From NCBI GenBank assembly GCA_964550125.1, contig CAZJWC010000001.1, positions 289,176 through 353,175 on the forward strand: DNA of 64,000 bases, given 5' to 3'. Each line of letters starts with the position of its first letter. The first letter of the stretch is position 1. The translations under genes and the position numbers were made by a program. The DNA is from CAZJWC01 sp964550125. Lineage in GTDB: Bacteria > Bacillota > Clostridia > Christensenellales > Borkfalkiaceae. Shown here piece after piece: positions 35,071 through 44,927 of this stretch. The notes beneath the pieces are model-generated. The model saw only the letters and a program-made list of their open reading frames with translations. It searched no databases and was not told the DNA's origin.

Positions 35071-36528
35071 TTATCTATTTCCTGCAAGAGTCAACTTTTC
35101 AATCTTCGCTCTCAAAGTTGCTCTATTATAATCTTTTGACAATCTCCATACCCAGTTGCCACCTAGTGTTGAGGGAGAGTTAATTCTCGCTTCAGTACCA
35201 AGGTTCATATAATCACCAACGGGAATAATTGCCATATCGGCACGGCTATTCATTGCCATTTTGATTAAAGCAGTAGTGGGATGTTCAGTTTTAAGCATAG
35301 GTACTTTTGCTTTTAGTCTTGCCATAGGTTCATCACCAAGAGTTTCAAACCACTCACGAGTAGTATAACTATCGTGTGTACCTGTATAAACTACGCAGTT
35401 ATCAGTAGGGTAGTTTTCAGGAAGATACTCTGCGTCATCATCATAGAAAGCAAATTGCAAAATCTTCATACCGGGGAAATTTGTAAAAGCAAGCAAATCT
35501 CTTACAGGTTGGTCGATATAACCTAAATCTTCTGCAATAATTTTTGCATCTTTAACTTCATTTAATACAACTTTAAACAAATCAGTACCACAGCCTTCAA
35601 CCCACCAGCCGTTTCTTGCAGTTTGGTCTTGTGCAGGGATAACATAGTATCCAGCAAAACCTCTAAAGTGGTCGATACGCAATACGTCATAAATTGAAAG
35701 TGCGTGTTTAATCCTTTCAACCCACCAAGTAAAGCCGTCTGCCTTCATCTTGTCCCAGTTGTAAATGGGATTGCCCCAACGTTGTCCGTCAGGTGAAAAA
35801 CCATCAGGTGGACAACCTGCAACAAGTTTAGGTGCGTAGTTTTCATCTAACAAATAATCGTCAGGTTTGCTCCATACTTCAACGCTGTCTTCAGCAACGT
35901 AGATGGGCATATCGCCTACGATTTGGATTCCGTTTGAATTAGCATAATCTCTTAAAGCTTTCCACTGAGCAAAAAGTTTAAATTGAACAAATTGCCAGAA
36001 AGCGATTGAATCTGCGTGAGTTGTTTTTAAAGCAGTAACGTCTTTTCTAAATTTTTCTTCATCACACCAAGTGTTCCAACTAGCGTAGCCGTTTTTCTCC
36101 TTTAATGACATAAACAAGCCGTATTCTTCAACCCAAGCATTGTTTTTGCAGAAAGATACAAACTCTTTATTATTTCTATCAAATCTTGAAAAAGCAATTT
36201 TTAAAAGATTGACACGAGTTTGGAAAAGCCAATAATAATCGATTTGAAGTGTATCGTGTTTAGCCATTTCAAGTTCGGCTTTTGTAAGTAAACCTTCCTT
36301 TGCAAGTCCTTCAATATCCATATAATAAGGATTTAATGCAAAAGATGAGGGTGATTGATAGGGTGAATCACCATATGAGGTAGGATTTAACGGTAAAACC
36401 TGCCAATATTTTTGTTTTGATTTAACAGCAAAGTCAACGAACTTATACGCCTCCTTGCCCATTGTTCCGATACCATAAGCATTAGGCAATGAAGCCAAAG
36501 GCATTAGTAGACCAGCACCTCTTTCCAT
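35071..36528 (-). CDS. malQ: 4-alpha-glucanotransferase (amylomaltase, GH77)
   Basis: MalQ rearranges imported maltooligosaccharides in the cytoplasm, releasing glucose. The 485-residue protein has no signal peptide and starts MERGAGLLMPLASLPNAYGIG, the typical GH77 N-terminus. Family motifs are VLPLNPTSYGDSPYQS, DVLRIDHFRGFAGYYVIP (nucleophile Asp), AEDLGYI (acid/base Glu) and TGTHDSYTT (third Asp). The start is the ATG at 36528, with GGAGGT just upstream, rather than an extension at 36588. It is the most upstream gene of the starch locus. Confidence 0.97.
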   Translation of the reverse strand: MERGAGLLMPLASLPNAYGIGTMGKEAYKFVDFAVKSKQKYWQVLPLNPTSYGDSPYQSPSSFALNPYYMDIEGLAKEGLLTKAELEMAKHDTLQIDYYWLFQTRVNLLKIAFSRFDRNNKEFVSFCKNNAWVEEYGLFMSLKEKNGYASWNTWCDEEKFRKDVTALKTTHADSIAFWQFVQFKLFAQWKALRDYANSNGIQIVGDMPIYVAEDSVEVWSKPDDYLLDENYAPKLVAGCPPDGFSPDGQRWGNPIYNWDKMKADGFTWWVERIKHALSIYDVLRIDHFRGFAGYYVIPAQDQTARNGWWVEGCGTDLFKVVLNEVKDAKIIAEDLGYIDQPVRDLLAFTNFPGMKILQFAFYDDDAEYLPENYPTDNCVVYTGTHDSYTTREWFETLGDEPMARLKAKVPMLKTEHPTTALIKMAMNSRADMAIIPVGDYMNLGTEARINSPSTLGGNWVWRLSKDYNRATLRAKIEKLTLAGNR

Positions 36529-36736
36529 AAAAACCTCCAAGTAAGAGAATAAAATATAGTGGTAGGCTAAATATCTTTCGTCAAGCAACTCATTTTTAGT
36601 AAAAATTCAATTAAGCCTATTCACAATTATATCACACAAAATGCGTGATTTCAAACCTTTTTACATTATTATATAAATTATTTTTTCAAATTTTAAAAAA
36701 GTTATTCAGTTTATAACTTTATCGTTTATTGTATTA

Positions 36737-37393
36737 TTACTTGCAAAAGCACTCTAACACATCAATTATATTTTTTGCACTAATTTCCTTTGAAAAATCA
36801 ATGTTATTTATTACCTCAAAACTGCGTTTGCAAGGTCTTTCACTCATACGCTCAAACGAACCTTTTATAATATCAATTTCAAACTCGTCAAAACACTCTT
36901 TCAGCAAATCGCATTTATATACAAGCGTAACAAAGGGCAATTCATCATCATCAAGGTCGGTACGGACAAAGTAATTTCTCCTAACCTCTACGATTATTTG
37001 CTTGCGTGCCTCCTTTTGAACGATATACAACTCATTGTTGACTTTAAAGCCGTAGCCTTTTTCATACAATGAGCGATTTAACGCAAACAAAAAAGCACTA
37101 TAATATTTTCCTTTTGTAAAAAAAGTTGACAAAGTTTTATCAGCACTTACGCCCTGCCTATCGTACAAAAAGTCGTACACATAACTCAAATAATTATTTG
37201 CACGAGGATACTTGTTTTTTATAGTAATTGAGGATAAATTTTTATCATAACTTATATAGTCGCCAAGTGCCAACTCAATAAGGCAGGAAATAAACAGTCC
37301 TCTTTTTATTTTGTTTTTGTTTTGCAGGGGAAATGTTCCCTCAGGATTTACGGCAATAGCGTAAAATTTTTGCGTATCAGTAATTTTTCCCAT
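36737..37393 (-). CDS. Uncharacterised protein, possibly GPP34 (GOLPH3)-like
   Basis: This is a 218-residue soluble protein. The N-terminal DTQKFYAIAVNPEG followed by RGLFISCLIELALGDYIS recalls the start of the GPP34/GOLPH3 family, which binds phosphoinositides in eukaryotes and is of unknown role in bacteria. The match is weak and by eye only. The C-terminal part is helical and basic. AAAGGA precedes the start. It lies 80 nt after the DUF5131 gene at the end of the polyamine cluster, without an obvious functional tie. Confidence 0.45.
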   Translation of the reverse strand: MGKITDTQKFYAIAVNPEGTFPLQNKNKIKRGLFISCLIELALGDYISYDKNLSSITIKNKYPRANNYLSYVYDFLYDRQGVSADKTLSTFFTKGKYYSAFLFALNRSLYEKGYGFKVNNELYIVQKEARKQIIVEVRRNYFVRTDLDDDELPFVTLVYKCDLLKECFDEFEIDIIKGSFERMSERPCKRSFEVINNIDFSKEISAKNIIDVLECFCK

Positions 37394-37472
37394 TTGTAAG
37401 TCCTTTATTTTTTGTTAAGTTAATTTTATCATACATAAATGAAAAAGGCAACGCTAAAATGTTGCCATATTT

Positions 37473-38174
37473 TTATATATCTAAATTTAATTTTTTCGCC
37501 TTATTTTTTCTAAACAGAGGAAAAACATACCTCTCCTTTCCGTCTTTAAAAATCCTAGTTCCTGTATTTTTAAATTGAAAGTGGCAGGCAGTTCTAACAC
37601 ATTGCTCTCTCAATGATTTTACCCAATCAATAGAAAGCACTCTTGCATTTTTGCCCTTTTCTCCAAATACAAAAACCCTCTCAATATTTGAAAGATATTT
37701 TTCTATAAGCACTTGCTCTGTTAAAGGTTCACAAGATATTTGCTTATGTTTAATGGGTAGGTCAATAAAAATTTCAAGATTTTTATCGGCATTTTCTTGA
37801 TTACTAATCATACAAACGACTATTACATTTTCATAACCTTCTCCCCAGTTTTCAGGTAAGCAACTTAAAATTCTATCAACTCGTTTGGTCTTAATTATGA
37901 AAGTCAAATCGCTTCTCTCATAAATCATTTCCCAACACTCGCTACGCCATTTATCAGCGTCCCCTATGAAAAAATCTGATTTAGGACAAACGATAATTTG
38001 TTCGTTGCTCTTAATCTTATACACATCACCTGACAACTTTAAAACGGGTGAGAAAAAGTCGGTTGTTTTTTCAACCACTTCACCAATATCAGCACAGCCG
38101 TTTATTTCGGCTTTGCAATTTTGACAGCCATCACTACACTTTTGACAGCCAAGCCAAGGATTCCAAAATATCAT
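37473..38174 (-). CDS. DUF5131 (phage Gp37/Gp68-like) family protein
   Basis: This is a 233-residue protein. The N-terminal FWNPWLGCQKCSDGCQNCKAE matches the signature WNPxxGCxxxSxGCxNCY of DUF5131/Gp37-Gp68 proteins, which are thought to be radical-SAM-related and cluster-binding. The downstream segments IVCPKSDFF and FIIKTKRVDRI also fit the family. Normally Tyr follows the last Cys; here it is Lys. The start is the ATG at 38174, with GGGGGA upstream. It lies 19 nt after the aguB stop, so it is probably co-transcribed with the polyamine genes; function is unknown. Confidence 0.75.
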   Translation of the reverse strand: MIFWNPWLGCQKCSDGCQNCKAEINGCADIGEVVEKTTDFFSPVLKLSGDVYKIKSNEQIIVCPKSDFFIGDADKWRSECWEMIYERSDLTFIIKTKRVDRILSCLPENWGEGYENVIVVCMISNQENADKNLEIFIDLPIKHKQISCEPLTEQVLIEKYLSNIERVFVFGEKGKNARVLSIDWVKSLREQCVRTACHFQFKNTGTRIFKDGKERYVFPLFRKNKAKKLNLDI

Positions 38175-38193
38175 AAATTCCCCCAATTTTTTG

Positions 38194-39066
38194 TTATTTT
38201 GTTATATCTTTATAACAGTCAGGTCTTCTATCCCTAAAAAGTCCCCAACTAAATCTATTTTCATTTATCTCGTCAAGGTCAAACTCTTGATATAAAATTT
38301 CTTCTTTATCTCTACTTGCTTGAACCTTAACTTCACCAAACTCGTCCGTTATAAAACTTGTGCCATAAAAACAAAGACTTGATTGTTGATTGTTATTTTC
38401 AACGCAAGGAGTTACTTTTTCCTCTCCAATCCTATTAGCAACTACCACAGGAACAACATTTGAGGCAGAGTGTCCCTGCATTGTTCTTTGCCAATGTTTT
38501 GAACTATCGCAATTTAAAATGGGTTCGCTTCCTATTGCCGTAGGATAGAAAATAATTTCAGCACCATTTAAGGTTAAACATCTAGCCGTTTCAGGAAACC
38601 ACTGGTCCCAACATATGCCTATGCCTAATTTTCCAAACGAACTTTCAAACACTTTAAAACCAGTATTGCCAGGAGTAAAGTAAAACTTTTCTTGATAATA
38701 ATGGTCGTCAGGAATATGAGTTTTTCTGTAAATTCCTAAATTTTTTCCACTGTCTAAAACGGCAAGAGAATTATAAAGCACATTGACATCACGCTCATAA
38801 AAACTAACTAAAATTACAACCCCAAGTTCTTTTGATAATGGAGTTAAAATTTTTATAGCGTCATTATCCTCTACCGATTTAGCAAGTGAATAGTACTCAT
38901 ACTTTCTCTCTTGACAAAAATACAAATTTTCAAATAGTTCAGGCAGTAAAATTACATTTGCTCCGTTTTTAGCACTTTCTTTTACTTTTTGAACAGCATT
39001 TTCAATATTTTTATTTATATCGTTACAACATTTAATTTGAACAGCACTTACCTTTACTTTACGCAT
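38194..39066 (-). CDS. aguB: N-carbamoylputrescine amidase
   Basis: AguB hydrolyses N-carbamoylputrescine to putrescine, CO2 and ammonia. This 290-residue nitrilase-superfamily protein has the Glu-Lys-Cys triad in LLPELFENLYF (Glu near 42), YRKTHIPDDHYYQEKFYF (Lys near 115) and GIGICWDQWFPE (Cys near 150). KTHIPDDHYYQEKFYF and GHSASNVVPVVVANR are typical of AguB rather than other nitrilases. It lies 7 nt downstream of aguA, forming the agmatine-to-putrescine pair. Confidence 0.93.
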   Translation of the reverse strand: MRKVKVSAVQIKCCNDINKNIENAVQKVKESAKNGANVILLPELFENLYFCQERKYEYYSLAKSVEDNDAIKILTPLSKELGVVILVSFYERDVNVLYNSLAVLDSGKNLGIYRKTHIPDDHYYQEKFYFTPGNTGFKVFESSFGKLGIGICWDQWFPETARCLTLNGAEIIFYPTAIGSEPILNCDSSKHWQRTMQGHSASNVVPVVVANRIGEEKVTPCVENNNQQSSLCFYGTSFITDEFGEVKVQASRDKEEILYQEFDLDEINENRFSWGLFRDRRPDCYKDITK

Positions 39067-39073
39067 AAAAGCC

Positions 39074-40171
39074 TCACTTTATTTTTGGAATTTGTTGGGT
39101 TATACAATGTATATTTCCACCACCGATTAAAATTTCAGTTGCTAAAACCTGAATAATTTTTTTTGTAGGGAATAATTTTTGCAACAAGTTTTTTGCATTT
39201 TCATCTTGCTCATCATTGAACGCAGGCATTATGATTGCCCCGTTTGATATATAAAAGTTGACATATGAACCAGCCAATCTTTCGCCTGTTGTTCTTGTTG
39301 GATTTCCGTCAAAATTGATTAATCCTCTCGTTTGCTCCTCAGTCGCACAGATAGGTTTAGGCAAATGAAGTTTATGCACAGTAATTTTTCTACCCCTTGC
39401 GTCCATTTCATTTTCCAAAATTTCTAAACAACTTTTTGATAGAGGATATTGAGCGTCAGTTTCGTCATCAGTCCATGCAAGCACAACATTTGCAGGGGAA
39501 GTAAAGCAACATATATTGTCAACGTGTTCGTTAGTTTCGTCCCCATATATTCCGTTTTTCAGCCAAATAACCTTTTCAACATTGATATACTCTTTAAGTT
39601 TATTCTCAATTTGCTCTTTTGTCAAGGAGGAATTTCTCCCCTTACTCAACAGACAAGCCTCAGTAACTATTGCAGTGCCCTCTCCGTCCGTATGGATTGA
39701 GCCACCTTCGCAAATAAAATCTCTTGCATTGTATGTATCATTTTCAAATAAATCGCATACTTTACGAGCAACCTTATTGTCTTTATCCCAAGGGAAATAA
39801 AGCCCGTCAACAAGTCCACCCCAAGCATTAAACCCCCAGTCGATACCACGCCTTTCACCTTTATCGTTTATAACGAAGGTAGGGCATACATCTCTAGCCC
39901 AACTATCATCTGTTGACATTTCAACAAGACGAACATTGGAAGGTAACATTTCTCTTGCATTATCGTACTGGTCAAAACTTACTAAAACGGTAACTTTTTC
40001 ACTTTCAGCAATTCCCTCAATCACTTTTACAAAAGCCTTTCTCGCCTCTACTGCTCCGTACTGCCACGAATCAGCCCTTTCAGGCCAAATAACTATACAA
40101 CCCTCATGTTGTTCAAACTCTGCTGGCATACGAAAGCCGTCTTGTTTAGGTGTAGAATTTAAAATTTTCAT
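39074..40171 (-). CDS. aguA: Agmatine deiminase
   Basis: AguA converts agmatine to N-carbamoylputrescine and ammonia. The 365-residue protein matches the guanidino-group hydrolase fold: FRMPAEFEQHEGCIVIWPERADSW at the start, DSWARDVCPTFVIN, EGGSIHTDGEGT, and the C-terminal catalytic GGGNIHCITQQIPK with the nucleophilic Cys. Length and motifs are full. It links SpeA (arginine to agmatine) with AguB in the same operon. Confidence 0.95.
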   Translation of the reverse strand: MKILNSTPKQDGFRMPAEFEQHEGCIVIWPERADSWQYGAVEARKAFVKVIEGIAESEKVTVLVSFDQYDNAREMLPSNVRLVEMSTDDSWARDVCPTFVINDKGERRGIDWGFNAWGGLVDGLYFPWDKDNKVARKVCDLFENDTYNARDFICEGGSIHTDGEGTAIVTEACLLSKGRNSSLTKEQIENKLKEYINVEKVIWLKNGIYGDETNEHVDNICCFTSPANVVLAWTDDETDAQYPLSKSCLEILENEMDARGRKITVHKLHLPKPICATEEQTRGLINFDGNPTRTTGERLAGSYVNFYISNGAIIMPAFNDEQDENAKNLLQKLFPTKKIIQVLATEILIGGGNIHCITQQIPKIK

Positions 40172-40180
40172 ACTTTTCTC

Positions 40181-41305
40181 CTATGAAAGTCTATTTTTAA
40201 AATCAAGGTAATTAAAGGTTTTGATAACCTCAAACTTATCCTTTTTCATCAAAAGGATTGACGGCAATGGAATACCGTTAAAAGTATTATTTTTTACCAT
40301 TGAATAAATTGCCATATCTTCAAAAATGAGTTTATCTCCTATTTTGAGTTTTTCATCAAAGGAATAGTCGCCTATTATATCGCCTGCAAGACAGGTGTTT
40401 CCACCAAGCCTATAAGTATATCTTTTTTCATTTGGCATATCACCATCCTTTAAGGGTGGACGGTAGGGCATCTCTAAAACATCTGGCATATGACATGAGG
40501 GAGAAGCATCTAAAATTGCAATCTCAATCTCATTATTTATTATCTCCAACACTTCACTTACCAAGTAACCTGCTTTTAAAGCGACTGCTTCACCCGGTTC
40601 TAAATACACTTCACACCCGTATTTATCTTGTGCAAATTTTATGCAATCGCAAAGAGTTTGTATATCGTAGTCCTCTCTAGTTATATGGTGTCCCCCACCA
40701 AAGTTAAGCCACTTCCTTCCCTTAATAAAACTACCAAACTTTTTATCAACCTCTTTTAAAGTTGTCCACAAATCATCACTATTTTGTTCACAAAGGGTAT
40801 GAAAATGAAATCCGTCAAGCAGTTCAATCTCATCATCTTTAAAGTTAGATAGCGTTACACCGAGTCTACTTCCTTTAGCACAGGGGTCATATATAGCGTG
40901 TCCTTCTTGTGTTGAAAACTCAGGATTTAGTCTTAACCCCATACTCTTTCCAACTTTTTTTACCATTTGTTTGTATTTATCAAATTGATTAAAAGAATTA
41001 AAAACAATATGGTCGCAAATTGAAAGTATTTCTTCAAAATCCTCCTCTTTATATGCAGGAGAAAATATATGCACCTCTCCTTTAAACTCCTCTCTGCCAA
41101 GTTTTGCCTCATAAAGTCCACTCGCAGTTGTTCCGTCAAGATACTTTGAAAGTAGAGGATATACTGAAAAGGCTGAAAAAGCCTTTTGCGCCAGTAAAAT
41201 TTTACAATTTGTTTTTTGCTTTACATCTAAAAGAATTTCACCATTTCTTTTAAGTTTTTCCTCGTCAATCACATAGCAAGGAGTTTTTAAATCTTTTATA
41301 TCCAT
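40181..41305 (-). CDS. nspC: Carboxynorspermidine/carboxyspermidine decarboxylase
   Basis: This is a 374-residue PLP enzyme of the alanine-racemase fold that decarboxylates carboxy(nor)spermidine. It starts at the ATG at 41305 (DLKTPCYVIDEEKLKRNGEIL). AQKAFSAFSVYPLL contains the PLP-binding Lys; FHFHTLCEQNSDDLW, NFGGGHHITREDYD, YLEPGEAVALKAGYLV and GNTCLAGDIIGDY are the typical motifs. It works after the carboxyspermidine dehydrogenase encoded just upstream. With putrescine as the substrate of that pathway here, spermidine is the likely product. Confidence 0.93.
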   Translation of the reverse strand: MDIKDLKTPCYVIDEEKLKRNGEILLDVKQKTNCKILLAQKAFSAFSVYPLLSKYLDGTTASGLYEAKLGREEFKGEVHIFSPAYKEEDFEEILSICDHIVFNSFNQFDKYKQMVKKVGKSMGLRLNPEFSTQEGHAIYDPCAKGSRLGVTLSNFKDDEIELLDGFHFHTLCEQNSDDLWTTLKEVDKKFGSFIKGRKWLNFGGGHHITREDYDIQTLCDCIKFAQDKYGCEVYLEPGEAVALKAGYLVSEVLEIINNEIEIAILDASPSCHMPDVLEMPYRPPLKDGDMPNEKRYTYRLGGNTCLAGDIIGDYSFDEKLKIGDKLIFEDMAIYSMVKNNTFNGIPLPSILLMKKDKFEVIKTFNYLDFKNRLS

Positions 41306-41372
41306 AAGAAATAAACCTTCTATTATATTATAATAGCGTGCGTATAAAACGCACACTATATCACTTTTTTAA

Positions 41373-42575
41373 TTAGTCTACTAATTCAGGATTTTCCTCT
41401 ACTACCCAAGGAAGTCCGTATTTGTTTAAAGCGTCCATAAATGGATCGGGATCAAATTCTTCAATAGTATATACACCATCTCTGTCCCAAGTCTTGTTGC
41501 AAATCATCATAGCACCTATCATAGCAGGTACGCCCGTAGTATATGCAACTGCTTGCGAACCTACTTCCTTATAGCACTCTTGATGGTCGCATACATTATA
41601 GATATAGATAGTTTTTTCTTTACCGTCTTTAATTCCTTTAAAAATACAACCAATATTCGTTTTACCTTTAGTTCTAGGTCCTAAAGTTGAAGGGTCAGGT
41701 AAAACTGCCTTTAAAAATTGAAGGGGAATTATCTCTTTGCCTTCAAACATAATAGGCTCGATTGAAGTCATACCAACATTTTCTAAACACTTTAAGTGAG
41801 TTAAATAACTTTGTCCAAAAGTCATAAAGAAGCGTATACGTTTAACATTAGGAATATTTAAAGCCAATGACTCGATTTCCTCGTGGTGAAGTAAATACAT
41901 ATCCTTTTTGCCTACTTGAGGAAAGTTGTACTCCCTTTTTATCTCCATAGGTTCAGTTTCAATCCATTGTCCGTTCTCCCAGTATGAACCCTTTGCAGAC
42001 ACCTCTCTAATATTGATTTCAGGATTAAAGTTAGTAGCAAAAGGATAACCGTGGTCACCTCCATTGCAATCAAGTATATCAATATAGTGGATTTCGTCAA
42101 AATAGTGTTTTAACGCATAAGCAGTAAATACGCTAGTTACACCGGGGTCAAACCCAGAACCAAGAAGTGCAGTTATGCCAGCCTCCTTATATCTATCTCT
42201 ATAAGCCCATTGCCACTTGTATTCAAATTTAGCAGTATCTTCAGGCTCATAGTTAGCAGTATCAATATAGTTTGTTTTAGTTGCCAAACAAGCGTCCATA
42301 ATTTTTAAATCTTGATAAGGTAAAGCCAAATTTAAAACTGCGTCAGGCTTGAACTCATTGATAAGTTCAATCATTTGTTCAACATTATTTGCATCAACAC
42401 TTGCCGTTGAAATTTTAGTTTTAGTTTTGCCTTGCAATTTTTCTTTTAACTCATCGCATTTTGATTTTGTCCTTGAAGCGATTAAAAGTTCATCAAAAAC
42501 ATTATCTGCTTGACATACTTTATGAATTGCTACGGAAGCCACGCCACCACAGCCAATAATCATTAATTTACTCAT
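41373..42575 (-). CDS. Carboxynorspermidine/carboxyspermidine dehydrogenase (saccharopine dehydrogenase family)
   Basis: This 400-residue protein joins putrescine (or diaminopropane) and aspartate semialdehyde by reductive condensation using NADPH. It starts with a Rossmann motif LMIIGCGGVASVAIHK and follows the saccharopine dehydrogenase family (NLALPYQDLKIMDACL, GSGFDPGVTSVFTAYALKHYF, GKTNIGCIFKGIKDGKEK). The neighbouring NspC gene distinguishes it from lysine-pathway saccharopine dehydrogenase. The gene ends 2 nt before the speE stop region boundary and is translated from a GGAG site. Confidence 0.92.
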   Translation of the reverse strand: MSKLMIIGCGGVASVAIHKVCQADNVFDELLIASRTKSKCDELKEKLQGKTKTKISTASVDANNVEQMIELINEFKPDAVLNLALPYQDLKIMDACLATKTNYIDTANYEPEDTAKFEYKWQWAYRDRYKEAGITALLGSGFDPGVTSVFTAYALKHYFDEIHYIDILDCNGGDHGYPFATNFNPEINIREVSAKGSYWENGQWIETEPMEIKREYNFPQVGKKDMYLLHHEEIESLALNIPNVKRIRFFMTFGQSYLTHLKCLENVGMTSIEPIMFEGKEIIPLQFLKAVLPDPSTLGPRTKGKTNIGCIFKGIKDGKEKTIYIYNVCDHQECYKEVGSQAVAYTTGVPAMIGAMMICNKTWDRDGVYTIEEFDPDPFMDALNKYGLPWVVEENPELVD

Positions 42576-42577
42576 TA

Positions 42578-43468
42578 TTATTCTCCTTTGGTATTTACAA
42601 CGGTAAGTTTAACGTCCTCCTCAACACCTTCAAGCAATGTTTCAACATACGCAGGAAGCATAAAACAGCCCAAGTGTAAATTAGGAGTATAGTATCTCGT
42701 TTTTATATTTCTTTTAAGCCAACTATCTCTATCAAAATCTCTTAAAGGGTGATACTTTTTTGAGGCAAACCCAAACAACCAGTGTCCTGAAGGATAGGTG
42801 GGAATATGTGCTTGATAAACTTTGCTTAAAGGGAAACTTTGAATTATATTTTTATGAATTTTCTTACAAGAAAGTGCGTCGTCATGATAGAAGGGACTTT
42901 CGTGTTGATTAACCATAATTCCGTCCTCTTTTAAAGCCTTAAAGCAGTTGCCGTAAAATTCTTTTGTAAACAGGCACTCACCCGGTCCAAAAGGGTCGGT
43001 AGAATCAACAATAATCACATCGTAATAATTTGTTTTTGAACGGATAAACTTCATACCGTCTTCATTATAAATAGTAACACGCTCATCATCAAATGCACAA
43101 GCAACTTTAGGAAAGTACTCTTTACACACCTCAATCACTCGCTTGTCTATTTCAACAAGGTCAATTTTTTCAACGGTAGTGTATTTAGCAAGTTCTCTTA
43201 CTGCTCCACCATCACCACCACCTATAATCAGCACATTTTTCACGTTAGGATGAACGCTCATAGGTGTATGCACCATCATCTCATGATAGATAAACTCATC
43301 TTTTTCAGTCAGCATCATTATTCCATCTAGCGTTAAAAATCTACCCAAATCGTGAGACTCAAACACGTCAATTCTTTGAAATTCACTTTGTTCAGACAAC
43401 AACTGTTTATCAAACCTAATTGAAAGTTTTACATTGTTCGAGTGTTGCTCGGAAAACCAAATATCCAT
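42578..43468 (-). CDS. speE: Spermidine synthase (polyamine aminopropyltransferase)
   Basis: SpeE transfers the aminopropyl group of decarboxylated SAM to putrescine. The 296-residue protein has the family motifs VLIIGGGDGGAVRELAKY (SAM-binding), VEIDKRVIEVCKEYFP, IVDSTDPFGPGECLFTKEFY with the catalytic Asp, and HIPTYPSGHWLFGFASK. The length is slightly above the usual ~275-290. It acts with SpeD. Its presence alongside a full carboxyspermidine route is unusual; it may make spermidine, or a longer amine such as spermine or thermospermine. Confidence 0.93.
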   Translation of the reverse strand: MDIWFSEQHSNNVKLSIRFDKQLLSEQSEFQRIDVFESHDLGRFLTLDGIMMLTEKDEFIYHEMMVHTPMSVHPNVKNVLIIGGGDGGAVRELAKYTTVEKIDLVEIDKRVIEVCKEYFPKVACAFDDERVTIYNEDGMKFIRSKTNYYDVIIVDSTDPFGPGECLFTKEFYGNCFKALKEDGIMVNQHESPFYHDDALSCKKIHKNIIQSFPLSKVYQAHIPTYPSGHWLFGFASKKYHPLRDFDRDSWLKRNIKTRYYTPNLHLGCFMLPAYVETLLEGVEEDVKLTVVNTKGE

Positions 43469-43472
43469 CTTT

Positions 43473-44927
43473 TTAATTCTCCTTTAATACGTTCAAATTC
43501 TCTACTTTTATATCTTCAGTACCTGTCATAAGACAGCCTTTTGATTTTGCATACTTAATATATTCAATAATAGGCTTTGAGATTTTTTCGCCGGGTGCTA
43601 AAATTGGAATACCAGGAGGGTAGCACATAACAAATTCACTTACCACCCTGTTTTCAGTTTTATCTAACGGAATTAACTCCTTTTCAGCATAGAAAGCCTC
43701 TTGTGGACTAACTGCAATTTCGGGTTCAATAAACTCTTGTGAAAGCATACCTTCCCTACTCTTTTTAAAAAGTCTTTTAATCTCCGATAATGCACCTACT
43801 AATCTTTCGGCATCTTGTATTCTGTCACCGATTGAAAGATAGGCTAAAATATTACCTATATCACCAAACTCTATTTGAATATCGTACTCATCACGAAGTA
43901 AGTCGTAAACTTCGATACCCGCAAGCCCGATATCTAGCGTATATATTGACATTTTAGTTTCATCAAAATCGTAAACACTAGTACCGTTTATAAGTTCTTT
44001 TGAAAAGGCATAATAATCACCTATTGCGTTTATTTCATTTCTAGTATATCTTGCAAGGTCGATAACCCTTTGGAATTGCTCTTTACCGTGAAGAACAAGA
44101 TTTCTCCTTGAAATATCTAAACTAGCCATAAGCAAGTAAGAACCACTTGTAGTTTGGCTTAAATTTATAATTTGTCTAACATAGTCGGGATTCATACTTT
44201 TACCTAGCAATAATACCGAACTTTGCGTTAAACTTCCACCTGACTTGTGCATACTTACGGAAGCCATATCAGCCCCTGCTTTTATAGCACCCATAGGCAA
44301 ATTGTCGTTAAAATAAAAATGCGTTCCGTGTGCCTCGTCAGCGATAACTTTCATACCGTGCGCGTGAGCAACCTCAACTATTTTCTTAATATTTGAACAT
44401 ATACCATAATAAGTTGGATTATTTACGAATACGGCAACAGCATCAGGATTTTTTGTTATTGCATCTTCAATCTGCTCAACAGTTACCCCTAATGACACAC
44501 CAAGTTTTTCGTGCACTTCAGGATTAACATAAACGGGAATTGCACCACACAAAACTAAAGCATTGATAGCACTCCTATGCACATTTCTAGGAAGAATAAT
44601 CTTATCGCCCTTTTTACAAACGGACAAAATCATACTTTGAACAGATGAGGTAGTTCCTCCAACCATTAAAAAGGCATTTTCAGCACCAAAGGCTTGTGCA
44701 ACCAACTCCTCAGCCTCTTTTATAACTGAAGTAGGATGACAAAGATTATCAAGTGGTTTCATTGAATTTACATCAAGCGAAACGCATTGTTGACCTAGTA
44801 AAGCAACAAGGTCGGGATTTCCTCTACCCCTTTTATGACCTGGTACATCAAAGGGGACAACCCTCATTTTTCTAAAATTTTCAAGTGCCTCATAAATGGG
44901 TGCTTTTGTTTGGTCTAATTCTTGCAT
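43473..44927 (-). CDS. speA: Arginine decarboxylase, aspartate-aminotransferase fold (Orn/Lys/Arg decarboxylase)
   Basis: This is a 484-residue PLP enzyme of the Bacillus SpeA type, making agmatine from arginine. The N-terminal FDVPGHKRGRGNPDL is a hallmark of the family. DEAHGTHFYFNDNLPMGAIKAGADMASVSMHKSGG contains the PLP-binding Lys in SMHKSGG. The C-terminal domain has CYPPGIPILAPGE. Arginine rather than ornithine or lysine specificity is inferred from aguA and aguB in the operon. The start overlaps the speD end by 13 nt, so the two are translationally coupled. Confidence 0.92.
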   Translation of the reverse strand: MQELDQTKAPIYEALENFRKMRVVPFDVPGHKRGRGNPDLVALLGQQCVSLDVNSMKPLDNLCHPTSVIKEAEELVAQAFGAENAFLMVGGTTSSVQSMILSVCKKGDKIILPRNVHRSAINALVLCGAIPVYVNPEVHEKLGVSLGVTVEQIEDAITKNPDAVAVFVNNPTYYGICSNIKKIVEVAHAHGMKVIADEAHGTHFYFNDNLPMGAIKAGADMASVSMHKSGGSLTQSSVLLLGKSMNPDYVRQIINLSQTTSGSYLLMASLDISRRNLVLHGKEQFQRVIDLARYTRNEINAIGDYYAFSKELINGTSVYDFDETKMSIYTLDIGLAGIEVYDLLRDEYDIQIEFGDIGNILAYLSIGDRIQDAERLVGALSEIKRLFKKSREGMLSQEFIEPEIAVSPQEAFYAEKELIPLDKTENRVVSEFVMCYPPGIPILAPGEKISKPIIEYIKYAKSKGCLMTGTEDIKVENLNVLKEN

